From NCBI GenBank assembly GCA_018716135.1, contig DVKG01000007.1, forward strand, positions 1-64,000: DNA of 64,000 bases. The letters run 5' to 3'. The position numbers and the translations under genes were made by a program. The notes beneath the pieces were generated by a model. The model ran no database searches and had not been told where the DNA came from. It was given only the letters and a program-made list of their open reading frames with translations. The stretch is from Scybalosoma faecavium (GTDB lineage Bacteria > Bacillota > Clostridia > Christensenellales > Christensenellaceae). Positions 56,937 to 64,000 of the stretch are shown in pieces. The stretch's first letter is position 1, and the number at the start of each line of letters is the position of its first letter.

Positions 56937-58754
56937 ATGCTGAGAGAAGATTTACGCAACATTGCAATAATCGCACACGTAGACCACGGCAAGACGACGC
57001 TTGTGGATGAGATGCTCCGTCAGGGAGGCGCGTTCAGAGAGAACCAAGTCGTGAACGAGCGCGTCATGGACTCGGGAGATATAGAGAGAGAGCGTGGAAT
57101 AACAATACTCTCCAAGAATACGTCGGCGAATTATAAGGGAGTTAAGATTAACATAGTGGATACGCCGGGACATGCGGATTTCGGCGGCGAGGTGGAGCGC
57201 GTGCTGAAAATGGTGAACGGCGTTCTCCTGCTCGTGGACGCATTTGAAGGTCCGATGCCGCAGACTCGTTTTGTTCTTAAAAAGGCTCTTGAGCTGAATC
57301 ACAAAGTTATAATAGTAGTAAATAAGGTTGACAGACCGGACGCCAGACCGGAAGATGTAGTAGACGAATCTCTGGAGCTTCTTCTCGAGCTGGACGCAAC
57401 GGACGAGCAGCTCGACAGCCCCGTAGTTTTCTGCTCGGCGCGTCAGGGAATCGCCGGTCTCGATCCAAACGATATGGGGGAGGATCTTACCGTTCTGTTT
57501 GATACTATACTGGAGCATATTGATCCGCCCAAGGGCAGCGATGAGGATCATTTGCAGGTTCTTGTATCCTCGATAGATTACAACGACTATGTAGGCAGAA
57601 TAGCAGTCGGCCGCATAGACGGCGGCGTGCTCAGGCAGGGCATGGAAGTGCAGCTCTGCGACTATCACGACGCGGACTTCACCAAAAAGGCGAAGATAAC
57701 TGCTATCTATCAGTTCGAAGGGCTGAACAGAGTGGAGGCTAAAGAAGCGCGCGCGGGCGATATCGTCAGCTTTTCAGGAATTGAGGACGTGGCGATAGGC
57801 AACACGGTATGCGAGCCGGAACATCTGGAGCCCATTCCCTTTGTGAAAATATCAGAGCCTACAGTTGAGATGACGTTCAGCGTGAACGACAGCCCGTTCG
57901 CAGGCAGAGAGGGCAAGTTCGTCACCTCGCGTCATGTGCGCGATCGCCTTATGCGCGAGCTGCAAAAGGACGTGTCTCTGCGCGTAGAAGAGACTGAGAC
58001 GCCGGACGCCTTTCGCGTTATGGGCCGCGGCGAGATGCACCTCTCTATACTTATAGAGAATATGCGCCGTGAGGGATACGAAATGCAGGTATCTACTCCC
58101 AAGGTGCTTTACAAAACGATAGACGGAGTGCTCAACGAGCCAATAGAACGCCTGGTGGCGGATGTGCCGGAGAACTGCGTAGGCAGCGTAATAGAAAAGC
58201 TGGGAACACGCAAGAGCGAGCTGGTGCATATGAGCCCCAACGGGAGCCGTATGCGCTTGGAATTTCTTGTGCCTGCCAGAGGGCTGTTTGGATACCGCAG
58301 CGAGTTTCTGACGGACACAAAGGGCGAAGGCGTATTGAATACTATATTCCACGGATATGCGCCGTATAAGGGCGACATACCGCGCCGTGCGCTAGGCTCT
58401 CTGATAGCCTTCGAGACGGGAGAAGCAGTCACATACGGACTATATAATGCGCAGGAGCGCGGCGTGCTCTTCCTCGGCGCAGGCACGGAGGTATATGGAG
58501 GAATGGTAGTAGGATACTCGCCTAAAAGCGATGACATAGTTGTGAACGTGTGTAAGAAGAAGCACGTTACAAATATTCGCGCATCCGGTTCAGACGAGGC
58601 CCTGCGTCTCACTCCGCCCAAGATAATGAGCCTGGAGGAGACGCTGGAATTCATAAGCGATGACGAGCTGGTGGAAGTCACGCCTAAGTCTATCCGCATA
58701 CGCAAGCGTATACTCGATCATCAGAAGAGACTTCGCGCGAATGCGAAGAAATAA
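56937..58754 (+). CDS. typA: Translational GTPase TypA/BipA
   Basis: 605 residues, full length. G motifs are AHVDHGKTT (P loop), RGITI, DTPGHADF and NKVDRPDARPED; the C-terminal half has the BipA-specific VVGYSPKSDDIVVNVCKKKHVTNIR and the ISDDELVEVTP tail. It binds ribosomes and helps 50S assembly and stress adaptation. The ribosome site (GAGGATT) is moderate. It is monocistronic, bounded by terminators. Confidence 0.97.
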   Translation: MLREDLRNIAIIAHVDHGKTTLVDEMLRQGGAFRENQVVNERVMDSGDIERERGITILSKNTSANYKGVKINIVDTPGHADFGGEVERVLKMVNGVLLLVDAFEGPMPQTRFVLKKALELNHKVIIVVNKVDRPDARPEDVVDESLELLLELDATDEQLDSPVVFCSARQGIAGLDPNDMGEDLTVLFDTILEHIDPPKGSDEDHLQVLVSSIDYNDYVGRIAVGRIDGGVLRQGMEVQLCDYHDADFTKKAKITAIYQFEGLNRVEAKEARAGDIVSFSGIEDVAIGNTVCEPEHLEPIPFVKISEPTVEMTFSVNDSPFAGREGKFVTSRHVRDRLMRELQKDVSLRVEETETPDAFRVMGRGEMHLSILIENMRREGYEMQVSTPKVLYKTIDGVLNEPIERLVADVPENCVGSVIEKLGTRKSELVHMSPNGSRMRLEFLVPARGLFGYRSEFLTDTKGEGVLNTIFHGYAPYKGDIPRRALGSLIAFETGEAVTYGLYNAQERGVLFLGAGTEVYGGMVVGYSPKSDDIVVNVCKKKHVTNIRASGSDEALRLTPPKIMSLEETLEFISDDELVEVTPKSIRIRKRILDHQKRLRANAKK

Positions 58755-58776
58755 CAGTAAAAATAAAAAACAGTTG

Positions 58777-58813
58777 AAGCGGCGCATACTTGCATAATCA
58801 TGCGCCGCTTTTG
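58777..58813 (+). terminator. Terminator of typA
   Basis: 11-bp stem AAGCGGCGCAT / ATGCGCCGCTT with a 12-base loop, followed by TT and a short T-run. Confidence 0.85.
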
Positions 58814-58940
58814 CATCGAATTTTAATCGTGCGGAGCGGAGATAGAAAATAGAACGCGGCAGAACGAGAAAGCGATGATAAGGAAAAGCACAAAGAGCGG
58901 ATACATAGTGCGCAGATTATCAAAGCAGAACTGCGCGTTC

Positions 58941-58969
58941 TTGATACATAATAAAAGATGTGATATAAT
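58941..58969 (+). promoter_or_regulatory. Promoter of the second MATE gene
   Basis: TTGATA at 58941-58946 and TATAAT at 58964-58969, spacer 17. Confidence 0.8.
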
Positions 58970-59144
58970 ACTTTTAATTTCATCGGAGGCTTGTATAAAA
59001 ATAATTACGAGACCGGATAAGATGTCAAATCAAAGAGCATTTTTAAATGCAGAAGTTTTCTGCGGATTCAATGTGCTTGCGCGTTTGGCGCCTTATTCGA
59101 TCTCTTTTTGTTTTCCGATAGTGCGGCATGAGGAGGTTAAGAGT

Positions 59145-60479
59145 ATGGATTTACTGAACGGAAATGTAAAAACTCTGTTTTTTAAGTATTTCAAGGCGAC
59201 GATCTCGAGCTCTATGGTTATGACGATTTATTCACTTGTGGATACAATATGTATAGGGCAATATGAGGGTTCGACGGGAACGGCGGCGATTGCATGTTTC
59301 TTTCCGATGTATTCTATTTTATTTGCCTTTGGACTTTTGTTCGGGGTGGGCGGCTCGGTGCTTATGGCTCAGCTCAGAGGAGCGGGAAATAAGGAAGAAG
59401 GCGATAAATACTTTAGTGTCGGTCTGATGGCGTCTCTGGCTGTATCTCTGGTTGTATTTGTACTGTACAATTTTGCAGGCGAGATGCTTTTGAAGATGTG
59501 CGGCGCGAGCGGAGAGATTCTCGATATGGCGCTCAAATATATGCTGTGGATAGCGATATTTTCTCCGCTGTTCCTTGTGGGGCAATATTTAATTTTATTT
59601 ATTAGAAACGACGGCGCTCCGATGTGGACGACGATAGCCGCGATTTGCGGCGGGGCTTTCAATATTTTTGGAGACATTTTCTTTGTATTTGGGCTTGATA
59701 TGGGAATAGAAGGAGCGGGACTCGCCACGGCGATAGGCGAGGCGATAAGCTTTATAATTCTGGCGCTGTATTTTGTTCAGAAAAGATGCACTTTAAGATT
59801 CAGTTTTAAAAATCTGGGAATCGCAAAGAAAATGAAAAAAATATTGACGATGGGCGCCAGCAATTTTGCGGTTGATATCGCTATGGGAGTTGTAGCGGTT
59901 ATATTCAACAGGCAGATTATGCTCTATCTGGGGCCGGCCGCTCTCGGGGTGTACGGCGTCGTAAGCAGTATTTCAACGACGATACAGACCTTCGGGTATG
60001 CGGTTGGAGAAACTGCGCAGGCGATTATATCTATCAACTTCGGGGCAGGCAAGAGAGACAGAATAATGCAGGCCGTAAAATACGCCGGGGTTACAGCGAT
60101 TGTGATAGGGCTTGTAACGTGCATACTCATTGAGCTTTTCCCGCTTCCCTTGGTAGAGTTTTATATGACTACTACGGAAGAGGTGAGAGCTATAGCGTCG
60201 GGCATAATGAGGAGCTATTTCACGGCGATGGTGCTGCTGGTGTTCAACGTTTTTTCTACGTATTATTTTCAGGCTGTGGGCAGACCGTTGACAGCTATGA
60301 TAGTGTCCTTGATGAGAGGCGTAGTCGTCAGCGGTATATTACTGATTTTGCTTCCTGCCATATTCGGCGGGAATGCTATTTGGTTTGCAGTGCCTATAGC
60401 AGAGGCGTCGGTCTTTATATATGTAGCGTTTAAAATGAAAAGCTCTTTAAAATTAATGCCTGAAAACGGAACTGCCTAA
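59145..60479 (+). CDS. MATE-family efflux transporter (MepA/NorM-like)
   Basis: 444 residues from MDLLNGNVKTLFFKYFKATISSSMVMTIYSLVDTICIG. The ATG at 59145 follows GGAGG by nine bases; the open frame extends 90 codons upstream but lacks family similarity. Twelve membrane segments in two halves are visible, with the second-half block AVGETAQAIISINFGAGKRDR near residue 290. It probably expels drugs or metabolites by Na+ or H+ antiport. The long leader may carry post-transcriptional control. Confidence 0.93.
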   Translation: MDLLNGNVKTLFFKYFKATISSSMVMTIYSLVDTICIGQYEGSTGTAAIACFFPMYSILFAFGLLFGVGGSVLMAQLRGAGNKEEGDKYFSVGLMASLAVSLVVFVLYNFAGEMLLKMCGASGEILDMALKYMLWIAIFSPLFLVGQYLILFIRNDGAPMWTTIAAICGGAFNIFGDIFFVFGLDMGIEGAGLATAIGEAISFIILALYFVQKRCTLRFSFKNLGIAKKMKKILTMGASNFAVDIAMGVVAVIFNRQIMLYLGPAALGVYGVVSSISTTIQTFGYAVGETAQAIISINFGAGKRDRIMQAVKYAGVTAIVIGLVTCILIELFPLPLVEFYMTTTEEVRAIASGIMRSYFTAMVLLVFNVFSTYYFQAVGRPLTAMIVSLMRGVVVSGILLILLPAIFGGNAIWFAVPIAEASVFIYVAFKMKSSLKLMPENGTA

Positions 60480-60563
60480 AATAAAGGAGAATAGGAGCGG
60501 GCTGTTCATATTTATTTATCTGACACTCGAGAAAAACTGATGCTTTTTCGCGTTGCTTGGGAA

Positions 60564-60592
60564 TTGTAAAGGTCAGTCTGTATTGGTATAAT
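60564..60592 (+). promoter_or_regulatory. Promoter of the aldo/keto reductase gene at 60625
   Basis: TTGTAA at 60564-60569 and TATAAT at 60587-60592, spacer 17. Confidence 0.78.
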
Positions 60593-60624
60593 TTATAAAT
60601 AAAGAGAGGGAAGGAGCTGAGATT

Positions 60625-61638
60625 ATGAAGAAGAGAAACATCGGAAACCTTGAAGTTACACGAATAGGAATGGGGACGATGGCTCTGTCTCACGGATACG
60701 GGAAAATTCCAGAGCATGACTACAGTGTGTGCGCCATAAGAACGGCTATTGATTACGGCTGCACTTTTTTTGATACTGCGGAGGCGTACGGTCCGAATCT
60801 AAATGAACCGGGACATAATGAAAAAATTGTCGGCGAAGCTGTCCAAGGGGTTAGAAATAACCTTGTGATTGCGACTAAATTTAATTTTGCGCCGGAAGAT
60901 TATGCGGAAGGAGCGGATCTTTATAAATCCGTAAGAAAGCATTTGGAAGCGTCTATGCGAAGGCTCGGGACAGATTATGTAGATCTTTATTATCTGCATC
61001 GCGTGGACGAGCATGTGCCCGTTGAGGCAACGGCAGAGGTTATGAGCAGGCTTATCAAAGACGGGCTTATAAGAGGCTGGGGGTTGTCTCAGGTTTCGGC
61101 AGATACGCTGAGAAAAGCGCATGAGGTTACGCCTGTGACGGCCGTGCAGAACTTGTACAACATACTGGAACGCGACTGCGAGCAGGATATTTTACCGTAC
61201 TGTATGGATAACAGTATAGGCGTAGTTCCGTTTTCGCCTATTGCCAGCGGTTTTTTGTCCGGGAAAATAACGGTGGATACTGAGTTTGAAAAAGAGGACG
61301 ATGTGAGAAACTGGGTGCCTCAGCTTACGAGAGAAAATATATCAGGCAATCAGCCTATATTAGATATTATAAAAGAGTATGCCGCTGAAAAGAACGCTGC
61401 GCCCGCGCAGATCTCTCTGGCGTGGATGCTTAGCAAATATCCAAATGTGGTGCCCATACCCGGGTCGAAAAACCGTGAACGTATATTGGAGAATTTGGCG
61501 GCCGACGAGGTAGAGCTGAGTGATGAAGAGTTTGCAAATCTGGACAGTGCGCTTAGCAAATGCAAGATATATGGGCACAGGGGACATGTGGAAGAGGCAA
61601 CGGCAAAAAGATTTCTTAAATCTAAGCCTGTTCGCTGA
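60625..61638 (+). CDS. Aldo/keto reductase
   Basis: 337 residues. Catalytic tetrad residues are in FFDTAEAYGPN (Asp, Tyr), VIATKFNF (Lys) and LYYLHRVD (His). PIPGSKNRERILENL near residue 280 is the cofactor phosphate site typical of the AKR13/YhdN-like group of NADPH-dependent enzymes. AAGGAG lies before the ATG. It is monocistronic with its own promoter and terminator. It is the third aldo/keto reductase in the window; substrate unknown. Confidence 0.94.
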   Translation: MKKRNIGNLEVTRIGMGTMALSHGYGKIPEHDYSVCAIRTAIDYGCTFFDTAEAYGPNLNEPGHNEKIVGEAVQGVRNNLVIATKFNFAPEDYAEGADLYKSVRKHLEASMRRLGTDYVDLYYLHRVDEHVPVEATAEVMSRLIKDGLIRGWGLSQVSADTLRKAHEVTPVTAVQNLYNILERDCEQDILPYCMDNSIGVVPFSPIASGFLSGKITVDTEFEKEDDVRNWVPQLTRENISGNQPILDIIKEYAAEKNAAPAQISLAWMLSKYPNVVPIPGSKNRERILENLAADEVELSDEEFANLDSALSKCKIYGHRGHVEEATAKRFLKSKPVR

Positions 61639-61662
61639 GTAGAAGAAAATAATACAGAAAAG

Positions 61663-61687
61663 CGCCGAAAAGAATTCGGCGTTTTTG
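61663..61687 (+). terminator. Terminator of the aldo/keto reductase gene
   Basis: CGCCGAA / TTCGGCG, 7-bp stem with a five-base loop, followed by TTTTTG. Confidence 0.85.
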
Positions 61688-61757
61688 CATAAAAGAAGCC
61701 TATGCGGTCAAAGAAAAGCCGCATTATGTAAATGTAAATTGAGGAAACAGGTGGAAT

Positions 61758-62198
61758 ATGGAGTCGGCAGTAAAGACGTTTAATGAACTTACCTTGGAAG
61801 AATTGTATGAGATATTAAAAGTTAGGGCGGAAGTATTTGTCGTGGAGCAAAACTGCGCGTATCAAGATTTGGACGAGCTGGACAAATTTGTGCTTCATGT
61901 ATATATACGGGACGAAAGCGGTATACAGGCGTATTTGCGAGTGATAGAAGCGGGGAGAGCGTATGACGAGACCGCGATAGGGAGAGTGCTGTCCAAAAAG
62001 AGGCGCTGCGGACTGGGAACTGAGATAGTGCGGCTCGGAATATCGGCGGCGAAGGAGCGCATGGGAGCGGAGAAGATAAGAATAGCAGCTCAGGTATATG
62101 CCCGAGGGCTTTATGAAAAGCTCGGCTTCAGACAGTGCGGAGGAGAATTTTTGGAAGATGGCATTCCGCATATAGAAATGCTGCTGGAGCCGGTCTAA
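61758..62198 (+). CDS. ElaA-type GNAT N-acetyltransferase
   Basis: 146 residues. LYEILKVRAEVFVVEQNCAYQDLDELD is the ElaA-like opening, and the acetyl-CoA loop follows the usual pattern in IGRVLSKKRRCGLGTEIV (R-x2-G-x-G). It ends with YEKLGFRQCGGEFLEDGIPHIEML, also typical. It transfers acetyl groups to an unknown amine. AGGTGG precedes the ATG. No operon partner. Confidence 0.92.
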   Translation: MESAVKTFNELTLEELYEILKVRAEVFVVEQNCAYQDLDELDKFVLHVYIRDESGIQAYLRVIEAGRAYDETAIGRVLSKKRRCGLGTEIVRLGISAAKERMGAEKIRIAAQVYARGLYEKLGFRQCGGEFLEDGIPHIEMLLEPV

Positions 62199-62260
62199 CA
62201 TAAGAGAAATGGATTGTCAAAAACAGGCGGACATGCTTTTAGATTGGAGAGCAATATAGT

Positions 62261-63637
62261 CTATTCGTGAAACGCCGTTTCGAGTCTCTCTGCCAGTTCG
62301 CCCAGGCGCGATGTGTCCAGACCGGAGTAGTTAATTACAAGCGTATGGCGATTCTGGTCGTTCTCATGAGCAAAATCGCTCAGACACCGTATGAGCACGC
62401 CCTGATCCGCAGCTCGTTTTTTTAGCTCTGCATCTGTCATGTTTGTGTCGATATGAAGAAGAAAATGCAGACCGGAGTTGTGCTCCAGAATGGAGCTGCG
62501 CGGAGCGAAGCTGCACTCGGACAGTGCGGATATGACGGCGTCGCGCTGGACTTTATAACGGGTTTTGAGTCTGGCGAGATGCTTTTCGAAATGTCCTTCG
62601 CTCAGAAATTTGGCGAGAGTATACTGCTCGAAGCTGGGGACTGCGCAGGAATAAAAGCCGAGCTTTTCGTTGAATTTGGACGCCAGAAGAGCGGGGAGCA
62701 CCATGTAGCTTATTCGCAGAGAGGGTGCGATAGTTTTTGAGAACGTGTTGAGATATACTGTACGACCGCTGTTGTCTATGCTGAAAAGCGTGCTTATCGG
62801 TCTGCCTGTGAAGCGCAGCTCGCTGTCGTAGTCATCTTCAATTATGAAGCCGTCCGATTCCCGCGCCCAGCGCAAAAGCTCCTGCCTGCGTGATATGGGC
62901 ATTACGATGCCTGTAGGATAGTGATGCGAGGGAGATATATGAACGGCGGTTGCGTCTGATTTGCGCAGTTCGCTGACGCTCAGTCCTTTTTCGTCCAAAG
63001 GGATGTAAACGTGACGAATGCCTCGCAGGCGGAATATGTTCGCGGGCTTTTGATAACCGGGGTCTTCCGAGGCGTATGTTCTGTCCGAGCCGAAAAGCTC
63101 CGTGAGCATTCCGAGCAGATACTCTGAGCCGGCTCCGATTATAATTTGGTTTGGGCTGGCGTATATCCCGCGAAATCGGTAAAGATGCTCCGCGACGGCT
63201 TTTCTCAGAGCGAGCGCGCCGTTGTGCGGCAAGGGGCGGAGGAGCTTCTCTCCGCGTTCGCTCAATACGCTGCGCATAAGCCTGCTCCATGTAGCAAAGG
63301 GGAAAAATTCTTCTCGGGTGCTGTTTGTCGCGAGATCAAATTCGTAGTGAGGCTCATGCTCAGGCGGCATGGGAAGGGGAGATGGTCTGCGTGCGGTATC
63401 GACGCTGCAGACGTAGTAGCCCCTGCGCTCGCGGCTTTCTATATAACCCTCGAGAGACAATTGGGAATACGCATTTTGGACTGTCGTCACGCTGATTTTC
63501 AAGTGTTCGGCAAGGGTACGCTTTGAAGGCAGGTTTGAGCCCGACGGTATGCGCCCTTCGGTTATATCCTGCTTAATACAGCGGTAAAGCTGTTCATAGA
63601 GAGGGATATTACTTTTTCGCAGCGAGTATGTAAGCAT
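62261..63637 (-). CDS. MocR-family (GntR-aminotransferase) regulator, PdxR-like
   Basis: 458 residues. The N-terminal GntR winged helix (IPLYEQLYRCIKQDITEGRIPSGSNLPSKRTLAEHL) is joined to a fold-I aminotransferase domain with the PLP lysine in NTFSKTIAPSLR and the pyridine-binding Asp in IIEDDYDSELRF. MocR proteins use PLP as sensor; PdxR and GabR are the known examples. It is divergent from an ECF S-component gene across 121 bases, so it likely controls uptake of a vitamin, perhaps a B6 vitamer. GGAGG lies before the ATG. Confidence 0.93.
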   Translation of the reverse strand: MLTYSLRKSNIPLYEQLYRCIKQDITEGRIPSGSNLPSKRTLAEHLKISVTTVQNAYSQLSLEGYIESRERRGYYVCSVDTARRPSPLPMPPEHEPHYEFDLATNSTREEFFPFATWSRLMRSVLSERGEKLLRPLPHNGALALRKAVAEHLYRFRGIYASPNQIIIGAGSEYLLGMLTELFGSDRTYASEDPGYQKPANIFRLRGIRHVYIPLDEKGLSVSELRKSDATAVHISPSHHYPTGIVMPISRRQELLRWARESDGFIIEDDYDSELRFTGRPISTLFSIDNSGRTVYLNTFSKTIAPSLRISYMVLPALLASKFNEKLGFYSCAVPSFEQYTLAKFLSEGHFEKHLARLKTRYKVQRDAVISALSECSFAPRSSILEHNSGLHFLLHIDTNMTDAELKKRAADQGVLIRCLSDFAHENDQNRHTLVINYSGLDTSRLGELAERLETAFHE

Positions 63638-63697
63638 TGCAGAGCCTCCGGGCTGGTATTGTTAAAAATGCAAAAACTGAGTATTTCAAAAAAACCA

Positions 63698-63710
63698 AAT
63701 ACATTGTATT
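63698..63710. promoter_or_regulatory. Palindrome over the mocR -10
   Basis: AATACA-T-TGTATT is a perfect 13-base palindrome overlapping the minus-strand -10, within the divergent mocR/ECF gap. Possible operator. Confidence 0.45.
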
Positions 63711-63731
63711 ATATGCAGAAGAAATTTGCAA
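63703..63731 (-). promoter_or_regulatory. Promoter of the mocR gene
   Basis: On the minus strand TTGCAA (63731-63726) and TACAAT (63708-63703), spacer 17. Confidence 0.6.
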
Positions 63732-63758
63732 CTTTTTTGAATTGGAGAGGTGAGCATT

Positions 63759-64000
63759 TTGAACAGCAAGTTGAAAAAAATGATATTGGCGGCTCTGTTC
63801 GCCGCGCTGTGCTGCGTGGCGACGATAGTGGTGCAGATTCCGTCCCCGACGAACGGCTATCTGCATTTGGGCGACTGTGTAGTTCTGCTGAGCGGCGTTT
63901 TGCTCGGGCCGGCATACGGAGCGGCCGCGGCGGCGATAGGTTCTACTATGGCAGATGTGATAACGGGATACGCTCACTATGCTGTCGCTACATTTATAAT
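63759..64000 (+). CDS. ECF transporter S component (partial, runs off the window)
   Basis: The first 80 codons of a gene cut by the window end. From TTG at 63759 (GGAGAGG about nine bases upstream) it reads MNSKLKKMILAALFAAL, then PSPTNGYLHLGDCVVLLSGVLLGPAYGAAAAAIGSTMADVITGYAHYA. The GD-x-VVLLSG and G-x-YGA blocks are those of substrate-binding S components of energy-coupling vitamin transporters. The neighbouring MocR/PdxR-like gene hints at pyridoxine or a related vitamin; this is inference. Confidence 0.85.
   Translation, partial: MNSKLKKMILAALFAALCCVATIVVQIPSPTNGYLHLGDCVVLLSGVLLGPAYGAAAAAIGSTMADVITGYAHYAVATFI

Larger units (their letters stand above)
58755..59144. other. Gap with typA terminator and long MATE leader
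   Basis: The left part holds the typA terminator. A consensus promoter at 58941-58969 lies about 175 bases before the chosen MATE start at 59145. The leader has no recognised riboswitch. The frame stays open upstream of 59145, but the sequence there reads unlike a MATE N-terminus. Confidence 0.6.

Noticed and set aside
58875..59144. N-terminal extension of the second MATE gene by 90 codons
   Set aside because: The extra residues do not look like a MATE N-terminus, and a strong promoter lies inside them; GGAGG marks the start at 59145.
58969..59144. Riboswitch in the long leader of the second MATE gene
   Set aside because: I could not find a conserved aptamer core such as the guanidine motifs, and no terminator or sequestering hairpin is obvious before the start.

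Overview
The window looks like chromosomal DNA from an endospore-forming member of the Clostridia (Bacillota). The evidence is a cotJABC spore-coat operon, strong AGGAGG-type ribosome binding sites, many consensus TTGACA/TATAAT promoters with 17-base spacers, and firmicute gene families: RqcH/RqcP, a glmU-pth-mfd run, DegV, AzlCD and a DnaC/DnaI-like loader. GC content is moderate by eye. The genus cannot be named from the sequence. No complete insertion sequence, prophage, CRISPR array or rRNA gene was seen. The only mobile-looking DNA is a small family of interspersed hairpin repeats.

Region by region. 1-500: four tRNA genes (Arg, His, Gln, Lys) with promoter and terminator. 600-3595: a two-component system overlapping a drug/metabolite transporter. 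4018-5452: a PopT-type (DUF368) transporter with a PAP2 phosphatase, a likely lipid-carrier recycling pair. 5536-9201: a minus-strand redox operon (MarR, two aldo/keto reductases, flavodoxin, a carboxymuconolactone-decarboxylase/cupin fusion) behind a promoter with tandem operator repeats. 9450-13173: nadA, then a PadR-HAAS-SDR-SDR operon with an inverted repeat at its promoter. 13366-18438: housekeeping genes nifS, nifU, a CCA-adding-type enzyme, hup, rqcP and an ispD-ispF fusion.

18449-24566 holds a repeat element, a MATE pump, a threonine ammonia-lyase, an HxlR-controlled flavin-binding protein with a LysE exporter, a GpsA-like dehydrogenase and a DUF4203-like membrane protein. 24694-37070 is information processing and envelope: a phosphodiesterase, rdgB, rqcH, a DnaC-like ATPase, a ComEC-like lipoprotein hydrolase, mnmA, a Nudix protein, glmU, pth and mfd. 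RqcH, RqcP and Pth, three proteins linked to rescue of stalled ribosomes, all lie in this window. 37180-46340 mixes a flavin reductase-like gene, LysR with azlCD, an orphan anti-sigma-like ATPase, an isolated dnaN, cotJABC, two HD-domain phosphohydrolases, two DMT transporters and an XRE regulator.

46596-64000 holds degV, a TIGR04076-type protein, an RNase HII-YraN fusion, a 1264-residue double GT-C mannosyltransferase-like protein, comM, a VTC-DUF4956-metallohydrolase operon, typA, a second MATE pump, an aldo/keto reductase, an ElaA-type acetyltransferase, and a MocR regulator facing an ECF S-component gene cut by the window end. The best candidates for less-described biology are the VTC-DUF4956-hydrolase operon, the PadR-HAAS-SDR pair, the double GT-C protein, the terminator-like hairpin in the leader of the small alarmone-hydrolase-like gene, and the interspersed hairpin repeat.
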